NCBI GenBank assembly: GCA_009668925.1
Contig: SBEK01000058.1
Span: 1-15,105 of the forward strand
Origin: Deltaproteobacteria bacterium
Lineage (GTDB): Bacteria; Desulfobacterota; Syntrophia; Syntrophales; Smithellaceae
Direction: 5' to 3'
Length of the DNA stretch: 15,105 nt
Below the pieces are notes generated by a model. It did no database searches. It saw only the letters and a list, made by a program, of their open reading frames with translations, and was not told where the DNA came from. This document shows positions 1-6,338 of this stretch, piece after piece (position 1 is the first letter of the stretch; each line of letters starts with the position of its first letter). Both the position numbers and the translations under genes were made by a program.

Positions 1-540
1 ACGGCTCTGGTGATCGAACAGGCCAGGAGTATGGGTTATAAAGGCGGTTTCATGCTCATCGACCAGGCCAAGCAGGACTACATCGCCATCCTGCTCAAAG
101 GGAGCAAAGTGATGAGCCCGCTGATCGGAACGGCGGGAGTCGTGAGCATCCCCTTTGAAGGCGCGACGATATTCGATAAAAAATACGTTCGCACCTACAA
201 GCGGATGGTGACCTGGGAATGCGCCCTCAATTATACGGCTACCCACGCGCTGGCCCGGGCCATTGTGGCCGCGGGGACGGTTGATGATGTGTACAAGATC
301 CGGGCCGCTTTTCCCAAAGCTTTAGATCCGCCGATGCTGGGCGACAAATATCCCAACGGGGTATTCGGAATCACCGGCGCCGGGCGCATGCTGATTATGG
401 CTTCCGTGCAAACCATCACCAACGGGAAGTTCGACCCCTCGGTGCTGTATGCCTGGTGGCCCGAAACCCAGAAAGAATTTGAAACGGCCAAGAGAATAGG
501 CGGAACGCCGCAAAATGAAGTTTTGTGGCTGAGAAAGTAA
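1..540 (+). CDS. ABC transporter substrate-binding protein, branched-chain amino acid/amide type (partial, 3' end)
   Basis: This is the C-terminal 179 residues of a periplasmic solute-binding protein of the Leu/Ile/Val (LivJ/LivK, Peripla_BP_6) kind. The frame is open at the left edge and ends at TAA 538-540. It aligns without gaps to residues 235-413 of the complete protein at 945-2186. By hand count 122 of 179 residues are identical, so the two are tandem paralogues and the missing part is probably about 230 residues. Shared blocks include TALVIEQAR, MVTWECALNYTA and ASVQTITNGK. The family captures amino acids, amides, urea or aromatic acids outside the inner membrane and passes them to a Liv-type permease. 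The ligand cannot be read from this fragment. Two terminators follow, so it probably ends its own transcript. Confidence 0.9.
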   Translation, partial: TALVIEQARSMGYKGGFMLIDQAKQDYIAILLKGSKVMSPLIGTAGVVSIPFEGATIFDKKYVRTYKRMVTWECALNYTATHALARAIVAAGTVDDVYKIRAAFPKALDPPMLGDKYPNGVFGITGAGRMLIMASVQTITNGKFDPSVLYAWWPETQKEFETAKRIGGTPQNEVLWLRK

Positions 541-568
541 AGAGTAGCGAATTTATCGGCAACGGTGG

Positions 569-602
569 AGAGAAGGCAGGGCGACCTGCCTCTCTTTTTT
601 TT
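569..602 (+). terminator. Rho-independent terminator after the first binding-protein gene
   Basis: The arms AGGCAGG (574-580) and CCTGCCT (585-591) close on a GCGA tetraloop. They extend through GAG/CTC with one bulged A and run straight into eight T residues (595-602). It lies 28 bases after the stop codon at 538-540. Confidence 0.85.
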
Positions 603-651
603 AGCGACGTGACGGCGAACTTTAATTATATCCGGCTGCCAGCGGCGAGGG

Positions 652-676
652 AAGGACGGGGAAACCCGTCCTTTTT
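652..676 (+). terminator. Second rho-independent terminator in tandem
   Basis: The arms AAGGACGGG (652-660) and CCCGTCCTT (665-673) form a perfect 9-pair stem closed by a GAAA tetraloop, and the 3' arm merges into a run of five T residues (672-676). It follows the first terminator by about 50 bases. No gene lies between them, so it is either a fail-safe terminator or the end of a short independent transcript. Confidence 0.75.
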
Positions 677-944
677 CTTTCGCGCCGGGATCATCTCCCT
701 GGGACGGCATTATGACCGGCAGATATTTTATAAACAACGGTCATGAAATTTTTCTAATTATATTGATATCATTGTGAAGCGGCAAGCCGATGCATTTTGC
801 TTTTCACAAATGCCCGGTGTTATTCTCATGTTGACAGGCGGACATTTTTGAGTCAGTTAAATTGCCCATTAAGGGGAGGGAGATGATCTCATCATTTCCC
901 ATTGTTACAAGTCAAGACAACACAATAACGAGGAGGAACAAAGA
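677..944. other. Gene-free leader region upstream of the second binding-protein gene
   Basis: No credible gene occurs in this part of the 404-base gap between the two binding-protein genes. An AT-rich patch (741-775) holds a TATATT box at 759-764 but no matching -35 box. A perfect TTGACA at 831-836 has no good -10 at normal spacing. The last 70 bases hold the hairpin listed at 878-900 and the ribosome-binding site AGGAGG (931-936), eight bases before the ATG at 945. The promoter must lie here, but I cannot place it. Confidence 0.5.
878..900 (+). promoter_or_regulatory. Palindrome/hairpin in the leader of the second binding-protein gene
   Basis: GGGAGATGAT (878-887) and ATCATTTCCC (891-900) pair over ten positions, one of them G-T, around a three-base CTC centre. 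No T-run follows, so it is not a terminator. It sits 44 bases before the start codon. It could be an operator for a DNA-binding regulator or an RNA hairpin that affects the leader. The sequence does not decide which. Confidence 0.45.
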
Positions 945-2186
945 ATGAAGTATCTGAAGGTGTTAGTTTGTCTGGTTGCTGCTGTTTTTGTCATGTCGTG
1001 GATGGGAAGTAGTAGGGCGGAAGACATTGTGATCGGTTATACCGGACCGCTTTCCGGGCCAGCGGCGGAATATGGGCAGGATATTCTGAGCGGCGTGGAT
1101 ATGGCGGTTAAGGACATTAATGCCGCCGGAGGAGTTACGGTCGGCGGTAAGAAATATACGTTCCGGCTGGAGAAGCTTGACGACCGCGTTGACCCCACTC
1201 AGGCGGTTAATAACGCGCGCCGCTTCAAAGCCAGCAAAGCGATTGCGGTTGTCAACGGCGTTTTCAATACCATCGCGCCTCTGATGAAAATCAATGAAGA
1301 GAAGGGCAATGAGTTCATTATGATTGCTTACACCAGCACGCCCAAAGTCACGGAAATGGGCAATAAGCTGGTGGTGGCCACAACCGTTGATTTTACCACT
1401 TACGTCCAGGTTTTTGCCGATTGGGCACTTAAGAAGGGCTGGAAGAGATGCGCCATGGTTGTCACTCTGGGCGCTTACGGCGACGAATGGAGAAATGGTT
1501 TTAAGGCCTACTGGGAAAAGCGCGGCGGCGTCATCACCGCAGACAAGCCGGCTAATTACTACACGGAAACCGATTTCTCCGCTCCGATTGCGGCCTCCAT
1601 CGCCACCAAACCGGACGTCATGCTGATCGGCGGTCCGTCCGCCACAACGGCTCTGGTCATCGAACAGGCCCGGGCAATGGGCTTCAAAGGCGGCTTCATT
1701 ATGATCGATCAGGCCAAACAGGATTATATTGGCAAATTGCTCAAAGGCACAAAAACCATGGGCAATCTGATCGGCACGGGCGGAGTGGTCAGTGTCCCCT
1801 TCCCCGGTGCGGCAACTTTCGAGAAGAGATTCACGGACCAGTACAAGAAAATGGTGACCTGGGAGTGCGCTCTTAATTACACCGCCATTCATGCTTTGGC
1901 TCGCTCCATCGAAGCGGCCGGAACCGTCAGCGATATCTACAAGATTCGTGACGCATTCCCCAAAGCGCTGGCTAACGGACTGCTGGGCGATAAATACCCC
2001 AATGAAGAGTTCGGCATTGAAAAATCAGGCCGTATGCATATTGCAGCCTCCGTCCAGACCATTACGAACGGAAAATCTGATCCCTCCGTACTCTATGTCT
2101 GGTGGACAAAGACTCAAAAAGAATTTGACCTGGTCAAAAAGCGGTCGGCGGCAAAACAGAACGAGATTGTGTGGATGAAATTTTAA
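945..2186 (+). CDS. ABC transporter substrate-binding protein, branched-chain amino acid/amide type
   Basis: A complete 413-residue periplasmic binding protein of the LivJ/LivK-like family, at the usual length. Residues 1-25 form a Sec signal peptide: a Lys-containing start, a hydrophobic core, and a cleavage site after SSRA before EDIVIGYTG. The mature protein opens with the family's typical strand and GPLSGPAAEYGQ loop, and DDRVDPTQAV follows near residue 80. The start is fixed by AGGAGG at 931-936. It is a tandem paralogue of the partial protein at 1-540. No permease or ATPase gene is visible here, so these may be orphan binding proteins serving a transporter encoded elsewhere or left of the window. 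Ligand specificity is unknown. Candidates in such anaerobes include amino acids, amides and aromatic acids. Confidence 0.93.
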   Translation: MKYLKVLVCLVAAVFVMSWMGSSRAEDIVIGYTGPLSGPAAEYGQDILSGVDMAVKDINAAGGVTVGGKKYTFRLEKLDDRVDPTQAVNNARRFKASKAIAVVNGVFNTIAPLMKINEEKGNEFIMIAYTSTPKVTEMGNKLVVATTVDFTTYVQVFADWALKKGWKRCAMVVTLGAYGDEWRNGFKAYWEKRGGVITADKPANYYTETDFSAPIAASIATKPDVMLIGGPSATTALVIEQARAMGFKGGFIMIDQAKQDYIGKLLKGTKTMGNLIGTGGVVSVPFPGAATFEKRFTDQYKKMVTWECALNYTAIHALARSIEAAGTVSDIYKIRDAFPKALANGLLGDKYPNEEFGIEKSGRMHIAASVQTITNGKSDPSVLYVWWTKTQKEFDLVKKRSAAKQNEIVWMKF

Positions 2187-2196
2187 TCCGAATCAC

Positions 2197-2220
2197 GCGG
2201 AGCAAGCGTTCATTCTCCGC
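2197..2220. repeat. Small inverted repeat after the binding-protein stop codon
   Basis: GCGGAG (2197-2202) and CTCCGC (2215-2220) are inverted about a 12-base loop, just beyond the stop codon. There is no T-run. TACGCTTAGC (2242-2251), slightly downstream, is the exact reverse complement of 6158-6167, so this spacer may hold a remnant of a dispersed intergenic repeat. Confidence 0.35.
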
Positions 2221-2272
2221 AGCGTGCTGCGAGGGGTTGATTACGCTTAGCAAAAGCAGGTTCAAAAACGAT

Positions 2273-2306
2273 GAAAGGACAGGGAATTCCCTGTCCTTTC
2301 TTTTTT
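2273..2306 (+). terminator. Strong terminator after the second binding-protein gene
   Basis: Positions 2273-2300 are a perfect 28-base palindrome centred on GAATTC, giving a 12-pair stem with an AATT loop. Six T residues follow (2301-2306). The opposite strand carries a weaker run of T residues beyond the stem, so it may also stop transcripts arriving from the minus-strand gene that ends at 2356. Confidence 0.88.
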
Positions 2307-2355
2307 AGGGCGGCATTCTTTTTTGGGCTCTGGGTGAAAAAGGATGATTCGGCGA

Positions 2356-3564
2356 TTACGGATCGGGAGCCAGAACCACTCTCTCTTTTCGGAAGGTGTC
2401 GATTTCTTCCCGGCGGTAGCCGATTTCTTCCAGAATGGAGATGGTGTCTTCTCCCAGCGAGGGTGCGGGCCCGGCGGGCTCGGCCTTCGTCGCTGAGAAT
2501 TTCAGCGGGACGCCGATCCCCTTGATCGCGCCGCAGACGGGATGGGCCTGCTCGTAAACCATTTGCCGCGCCCGCAGTTGCGGGTCCGTTTCCACTTCCG
2601 AAATGTCCAGCACCGGCGTCAGACAAACATCGAGGTCCTTCGTCCGGGCAATCCATTCCTCCCGGGTTTTGGTCCGGAAAAACGCCGCGATTTGCGAACG
2701 CAGATTTTCGGCTTCGGCCCCCAGGGCCATGTGTTGATCCACCCATTCGGGCCGGCCCGCCATTTCGCAGAAGATTTTCCAGAACTTGGCTTCCAGAAGG
2801 CCCAGGGCGATGTATTTTCCGTCGGCGCACCGATAGGCGCCGTAGCAGGCGAGCCCTCCCGAAAGGGGTAGTTCTCCCGGCGCCATCGGCATGTGGGTTG
2901 CCTGGTAGTGGGCCATTTGCAGGGTCATGAGCGGCAGGACGCAGTCGAGCATGGCCACATCCACCTGTTGGCCCCGGCCGGTCTTCTCCCGGGCCCAGAG
3001 TGCGGATAGGCAGGCGATGATGGACATATAGGCGCCGCCGGCCACATCGCCCAGTTGAGGAGCGGGAAGAATCGGGCCGGTTTCCAAAGAGCCGGTGGCC
3101 GCGAGGATGCCGGCGTAGCCGATAAAATTGATATCGTGCGCGGCGGCCGCGGCGTAAGGCCCATCCTGGCCATAGCCCGTAATCGAGACATAAATAATAT
3201 CCGGCTTAATTTTTTCGGCGGCCGCATACCCGATGCCGAGTTCGTCGAGGACGCCGGGCCGGAATTGTTCGATGACGATGTCGGCGGTTTTAACGAGTTC
3301 AAGAAAAACACCGACGCCTTTGTCTGATTTGAGATTGATCGCCAGACTGCGCTTTGAGCGGTTCACGGCGATAAAGCCGGCCGATTCGGATTCGACGTAC
3401 GGCGGATAAAAGCGCATGTAATCGGGCGCGTTCATGTCCTCGACCTTGATGACGTCTGCTCCCATATCCGCGAGCATCATCGTGCCGAGCGGTCCCGGGT
3501 AAAGCCTTGTGAGATCGAGGATGCGAATGCCCTTAAGCGGGCCGCTTTGAGGTTTTGTCGCCAT
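2356..3564 (-). CDS. Family III CoA-transferase fold protein, alpha-methylacyl-CoA racemase-like
   Basis: A 402-residue CaiB/BaiF (class III CoA-transferase) protein. The start MATKPQSGP at 3564 is preceded on the minus strand by GGAG nine bases upstream. The N-terminal block (ILDLTRLYPGP, then ADMGADVIKVE) is typical of the family. His143, Asp173 and Glu258 fall in the motifs AHDINF, LGDVAGG and LLEAKF. They sit exactly 17 residues beyond the catalytic His126, Asp156 and Glu241 that I recall for mycobacterial alpha-methylacyl-CoA racemase. This favours racemization of 2-methylacyl-CoA, or a related alpha-proton exchange, over CoA transfer. In a syntrophic fatty-acid or aromatic degrader that would suit branched acyl-CoA breakdown. 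The role is inferred, and the general family label is certain. It lies 62 bases downstream of the GuaA-like gene, probably on the same transcript. Confidence 0.9.
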   Translation of the reverse strand: MATKPQSGPLKGIRILDLTRLYPGPLGTMMLADMGADVIKVEDMNAPDYMRFYPPYVESESAGFIAVNRSKRSLAINLKSDKGVGVFLELVKTADIVIEQFRPGVLDELGIGYAAAEKIKPDIIYVSITGYGQDGPYAAAAAHDINFIGYAGILAATGSLETGPILPAPQLGDVAGGAYMSIIACLSALWAREKTGRGQQVDVAMLDCVLPLMTLQMAHYQATHMPMAPGELPLSGGLACYGAYRCADGKYIALGLLEAKFWKIFCEMAGRPEWVDQHMALGAEAENLRSQIAAFFRTKTREEWIARTKDLDVCLTPVLDISEVETDPQLRARQMVYEQAHPVCGAIKGIGVPLKFSATKAEPAGPAPSLGEDTISILEEIGYRREEIDTFRKERVVLAPDP

Positions 3565-3626
3565 ATGCCGGGGCTCCGTCCGCTGCGAAAAGTCTGCCGG
3601 GAGTATTTCTGCAGCAATGCCAGCGC

Positions 3627-4595
3627 CTAAATGGCTTCGATCGTGGATGTCGGTTTGCACGTAATATTGTAGGTGACGCTGACGACATCCGGAATATCCC
3701 TGGTGATCTTCGCGGCAATTTTTTCCAGCACCTCAAAAGGCAGCCGGGTGGGTCGGGCCCTGCGCGCGTCGGTGCTTTCCCACGAGCGGATTTCAATCTG
3801 GTTGCCGAAGACGCGCTTCCCGTCGCGCATGCCGGTGACCCGGTCTTCATGAAGAATCGCCAGATACTGAAACGCCTTTGTGTCCCTGAGGGCTGCTTCG
3901 GTGATGGCGGTCGCCTCCCGGACCAGCGCAATCTTAGCGGGTGTGACTTCACCGATCACGCGGGCGGCCAGCGCCGGTCCCGGGAAAGGAATCCGGTCGA
4001 ACATGCTTTCCGGAAGACCCAGGCCGCGGCCTACTTTCCGGACACCGTCCTTGCGCAGCTCGATGAGCGGCTCGAGAATTTTATAGCCGAAGGCTTTCTG
4101 CGGATCAATGCCCAGTTGTTCAAAGACATTGTGCTGACGCTTGATGCCGGCGACGGTTTCATCGACGTCGGTCAGGATGGTGCCCTGCAGGAGGTATTGG
4201 GCCTTGCTTTTGACAACCAACTTGCCGAAGACGTTTTTGTAAAAGGTTTGGGTGATGGCTTCCCTTTTTTCCTCCGGATCGGTGAGCCCTTTGAGGGCGG
4301 CAAAGAAAGCTTTGGAGGCATCCAGAACTTCGATTCTGATCCCCAGTTTCTTGAAGGCCGCCTGCACGCGCGCCGGTTCGCCCTCCCGCATGATGCCGTT
4401 GTCGATCATGTAAGTCTTCAGGCGATCCCCCAGCGCTTTGTGCCCCAGGGCGGTGACCACGCAGGAATCCACGCCGCCCGAAAGAGCATTGATGGCGATT
4501 CCGTCGCCCACGGCGCTGCGGATAGCCCGGACTTTGTCATCAATAAATTTATCCACATTCATTGTGCTTGCTTTGATTTCTTTCAATTGGGTCAT
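3627..4595 (-). CDS. Stand-alone GuaA-type ATP pyrophosphatase (GMP synthase C-terminal domain-like)
   Basis: A 322-residue protein equivalent to the ATP-pyrophosphatase plus dimerization part of GMP synthase, without the class I glutaminase domain that bacterial GuaA carries at its N-terminus. The PP-loop SGGVDS is at residues 39-44. YMIDNGIMR, LKGLTDPEEKR, LLQGTI, RKVGRGLGLP and FPGPALAARV follow in GuaA order. The start ATG at 4595 has AAGGAG five bases upstream. Several positions differ from ordinary GMP synthase. The usual IKSHHNVGGLP reads IKRQHNVFEQL. The nearly invariant C-terminal KPP(A/G)TIEWE reads KPTSTIEAI. Known chemistry: the domain adenylates the XMP carbonyl and accepts ammonia. 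Here it could be an ammonia-dependent or split GMP synthase, or a paralogue acting on another substrate. No glutaminase gene is adjacent. It is divergent from the hisF-type gene. Confidence 0.85.
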   Translation of the reverse strand: MTQLKEIKASTMNVDKFIDDKVRAIRSAVGDGIAINALSGGVDSCVVTALGHKALGDRLKTYMIDNGIMREGEPARVQAAFKKLGIRIEVLDASKAFFAALKGLTDPEEKREAITQTFYKNVFGKLVVKSKAQYLLQGTILTDVDETVAGIKRQHNVFEQLGIDPQKAFGYKILEPLIELRKDGVRKVGRGLGLPESMFDRIPFPGPALAARVIGEVTPAKIALVREATAITEAALRDTKAFQYLAILHEDRVTGMRDGKRVFGNQIEIRSWESTDARRARPTRLPFEVLEKIAAKITRDIPDVVSVTYNITCKPTSTIEAI

Positions 4596-4792
4596 GGCGG
4601 CTCCTTTTTATGCTGGGATGAGATGCGGAAATATGTAATCGAAATTGTGCCGCGTTTCAAGCACTAAAGAAAAAAAGAACAAAATAGTTCCGCAATTCGG
4701 ACAGGATTGAACATTTTTATTGTAAATGTGGCGCGTTGGGTTTAAAAATCGTTCAGCAAGCACTGAATGATTCCTTTGGAAAGGAGATACTC
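4596..4792. promoter_or_regulatory. Shared divergent promoter region between the GuaA-like and HisF-type genes
   Basis: These 197 bases must hold both divergent promoters. I could not identify convincing -35/-10 pairs on either strand. ACATTT (4711-4716) and AAATGT (4724-4729) form a six-base inverted repeat with a seven-base spacer in an AT-rich patch, a possible operator. GAAC (4677-4680) and GTTC (4687-4690) form a smaller one. Ribosome-binding sites AAGGAG lie at both ends, facing outwards. Confidence 0.4.
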
Positions 4793-5554
4793 ATGGAACC
4801 GATAAAAATTATGCCTTGTCTGGATATGAAAAACGGGCGCGTTGTGAAGGGCGTTCACTTTGTCGATATCAAAGAAGCGGGCGATCCCGTGGAGAATGCC
4901 GCATTTTATCAGGCCGAAGGCGCCGACGAACTGGCCATGCTGGACATCGCGGCTACCCTGGAAAACCGCAAGACGCGCCTGGAGTGGGTCAGGAAAGTTG
5001 CGGCAGTGCTGAGTATCCCGCTCACGGTCGGCGGGGGCATTGCTTCGCTTGAAGATATCGAAATGGTTCTCGGCGCCGGAGCGAGTAAAGTTTCCATGAA
5101 CAGCGCGGCGGTCAAGAATCCCGGACTGGTTCGGGAAGCGGCCCGCAAGTATGGTTCAGATAAGATCACGATCGCCATCGATGCCAAAAGAAACGACGCC
5201 ATGCCTTCCGGGTTTGAGCTGGTGGTTTCCGGCGGGACGCTGCCGATCGCGAAAGACGCAGTGGCCTGGGCCTTGCAGTGCCAGGAACTGGGGGCGGGCG
5301 TGATTCTGCCGACCAGCATGGACGGCGACGGCACCAAAGCGGGTTACGATATTCCCTTTACCAGAGCCATTGCCGGCGCGGTCACCGTGCCGGTGGTGGC
5401 CTCCGGCGGAGCGGGCAAGCTGGAAGATTTTTATGAAGTGGTTGTCCAGGGCGGGGCGAGCGTTCTTCTGGCCGCATCCGTTTTTCACTTCCGGCTGCTG
5501 AGAATCAAGGACGTGAAGGATTATTTAAGATCCAGAGGTCTCACTGTTGCCTGA
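4793..5554 (+). CDS. hisF: Imidazole glycerol phosphate synthase subunit HisF-type cyclase
   Basis: A 253-residue (beta/alpha)8 barrel, exactly the usual HisF length. ATG 4793 was chosen because AAGGAGAT (4781-4788) precedes it and MEPIKIMPCLDMKNGRVVKG matches the family start. The catalytic aspartates are in place: Asp11 (PCLD) and Asp130 (IAIDAKR). Phosphate-binding blocks TVGGGI, VVASGGAG and LAASVFHF are present. The family converts PRFAR plus ammonia to IGP and AICAR in histidine synthesis, with ammonia supplied by the glutaminase HisH. Two features are unusual. No hisH or other his gene is nearby, and at the conserved GAGE motif the ammonia-gate glutamate (Glu167 in the Thermotoga protein) is replaced by Val170. 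The other gate positions hold Lys5, Glu46 and Lys99. It may be true HisF or a functionally shifted paralogue. Confidence 0.88.
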   Translation: MEPIKIMPCLDMKNGRVVKGVHFVDIKEAGDPVENAAFYQAEGADELAMLDIAATLENRKTRLEWVRKVAAVLSIPLTVGGGIASLEDIEMVLGAGASKVSMNSAAVKNPGLVREAARKYGSDKITIAIDAKRNDAMPSGFELVVSGGTLPIAKDAVAWALQCQELGAGVILPTSMDGDGTKAGYDIPFTRAIAGAVTVPVVASGGAGKLEDFYEVVVQGGASVLLAASVFHFRLLRIKDVKDYLRSRGLTVA

Positions 5555-5570
5555 AAAGGAGAGAAGCGTA

Positions 5571-6149
5571 ATGGGCAAAATCGCGGACAAGCTTTTTTTC
5601 CGTCATCACTGCCTTTGTCCCCGGTGGCTGTGTTTTACCTTTGACAACGGACTGCGCCGTCTGGTGCAAAATCCTGAACGGATTACGGGGCATTATATCA
5701 AAGAGGGTGATGTCGTTCTCGATGTCGGTCCCGGCATTGGGTTCTTTACCATTCCGATGGCCCGGATCGTCGGAGAGAGCGGGCGGGTGATTGCCGCCGA
5801 CATCCAGAAATCCATGCTCGAAGGCATCGAAAAACGGGCCCGGCGGGCCGGAGTTGCCGGCCGGATCATTCTGCACCTGTCCTCGCCGGATTCCCTGGGC
5901 GTTGCGACCCCGGCCGACTTTGTCCTGGCGTTCTGGATGGCGCACGAGGTTCCGGATCAGGAGCGATTCTATCGGGAACTGCACACCGTCCTCAAAGAAG
6001 ACGGCCGCTTTCTCCTGGTTGAGCCGAAGATTCATGTGACGGCAAGTCAATTCCAAACCGGGGTGGCGAAAGCCCAATCAGCCGGATTCCGGCTTGTGGA
6101 AGCCCCGTCCATTCCACTAAGCTACGCCGCATTGTTTGCGAAACTCTAA
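5571..6149 (+). CDS. Class I SAM-dependent methyltransferase
   Basis: A 192-residue Rossmann-fold methyltransferase of unknown substrate. ATG 5571 is preferred over the in-frame TTG at 5547 because AAGGAGAG (5556-5563) lies at the right distance. Motif I VLDVGPGIG (residues 49-57) binds SAM. The acidic end of strand 2 is in AADIQKS, and a late FWMAHEVPD block and FLLVEPK strand complete the core. The N-terminal part is unusual, with HHCLCPRW and FTFDNGLRRL before the core. The gene starts 16 bases after the hisF-type stop and its ribosome-binding site abuts that stop codon, so the two are probably co-transcribed and translationally coupled. A small-molecule target seems likely, but nothing in the sequence names it. 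The last codons lie in one copy of a 13-base direct repeat (6134-6146). Confidence 0.85.
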   Translation: MGKIADKLFFRHHCLCPRWLCFTFDNGLRRLVQNPERITGHYIKEGDVVLDVGPGIGFFTIPMARIVGESGRVIAADIQKSMLEGIEKRARRAGVAGRIILHLSSPDSLGVATPADFVLAFWMAHEVPDQERFYRELHTVLKEDGRFLLVEPKIHVTASQFQTGVAKAQSAGFRLVEAPSIPLSYAALFAKL

Positions 6150-6177
6150 TTGGGCAAGCTAAGCGTAGCCCAATTAG
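6146..6177 (+). terminator. Hairpin overlapping the methyltransferase stop codon
   Basis: CTAATTGGGC (6146-6155) and GCCCAATTAG (6168-6177) form a perfect ten-pair stem with a 12-base loop. It includes the stop codon TAA (6147-6149). No T-run follows, so it is only a possible terminator. It looks equally like a dispersed intergenic repeat unit: the loop sequence GCTAAGCGTA also occurs in reverse complement at 2242-2251. Confidence 0.4.
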
Positions 6178-6201
6178 TTAGTTGAATTCGTCAACGAGTC
6201 G

Positions 6202-6227
6202 AACCTCTGCGGTTCACCGCGGAGGTT
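6202..6227. repeat. Inverted repeat, 11 pairs
   Basis: AACCTCTGCGG (6202-6212) pairs with CCGCGGAGGTT (6217-6227) around a TTCA loop, with one T-G pair. No T-run follows. A smaller inverted repeat (GTTGA/TCAAC, 6181-6195) lies just upstream. Function is unknown. Confidence 0.5.
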
Positions 6228-6268
6228 GGCGAGTGAATACTGGAAAATAAATTTGTACCTTGAGAATC

Positions 6269-6291
6269 GAAGCTCTCCAAAAGAGAGCTTC
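6269..6291. repeat. Inverted repeat, 9 perfect pairs
   Basis: GAAGCTCTC (6269-6277) and GAGAGCTTC (6283-6291) pair perfectly across a CAAAA loop. No T-run follows. It is the third hairpin within the segment bracketed by the 13-base direct repeat. Confidence 0.55.
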
Positions 6292-6338
6292 AACTATCTT
6301 GCCTCGCCTCAGGGCGAAGCCCGCGGTTTGCGAAACTC

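Larger units (their letters stand above)
6134..6338. repeat. 13-base direct repeat bracketing a hairpin-rich segment
   Basis: GTTTGCGAAACTC occurs at 6134-6146, the last codons of the methyltransferase gene, and again at 6326-6338. The 179 bases between hold several inverted repeats: 6146-6155/6168-6177, 6202-6212/6217-6227, and 6269-6277/6283-6291. The arrangement resembles a small inserted element with a duplicated target, or a local duplication. There are no clear terminal inverted repeats and no coding sequence, so its nature is open. Confidence 0.5.

Noticed and set aside
525..746. A short plus-strand frame after the first binding protein
   Set aside because: It runs through both terminators and has no ribosome-binding site.
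831..836. A perfect TTGACA as the -35 box for the second binding-protein gene
   Set aside because: No acceptable -10 box lies 16-18 bases downstream. The nearest fair match needs a 20-base spacer.
963..1892. A 309-codon minus-strand frame inside the binding-protein gene
   Set aside because: It is antisense to a complete, well-matched coding sequence and lacks recognisable domains.
3555..4667. A 370-codon plus-strand frame opposite the GuaA-like gene
   Set aside because: The minus-strand frame carries SGGVDS and the other GuaA blocks with a good ribosome-binding site. The plus-strand product resembles nothing.
4736..4792. An upstream start extending the HisF-type protein by 19 residues
   Set aside because: HisF proteins begin within about ten residues of the catalytic Asp11, and AAGGAGAT lies directly before ATG 4793.
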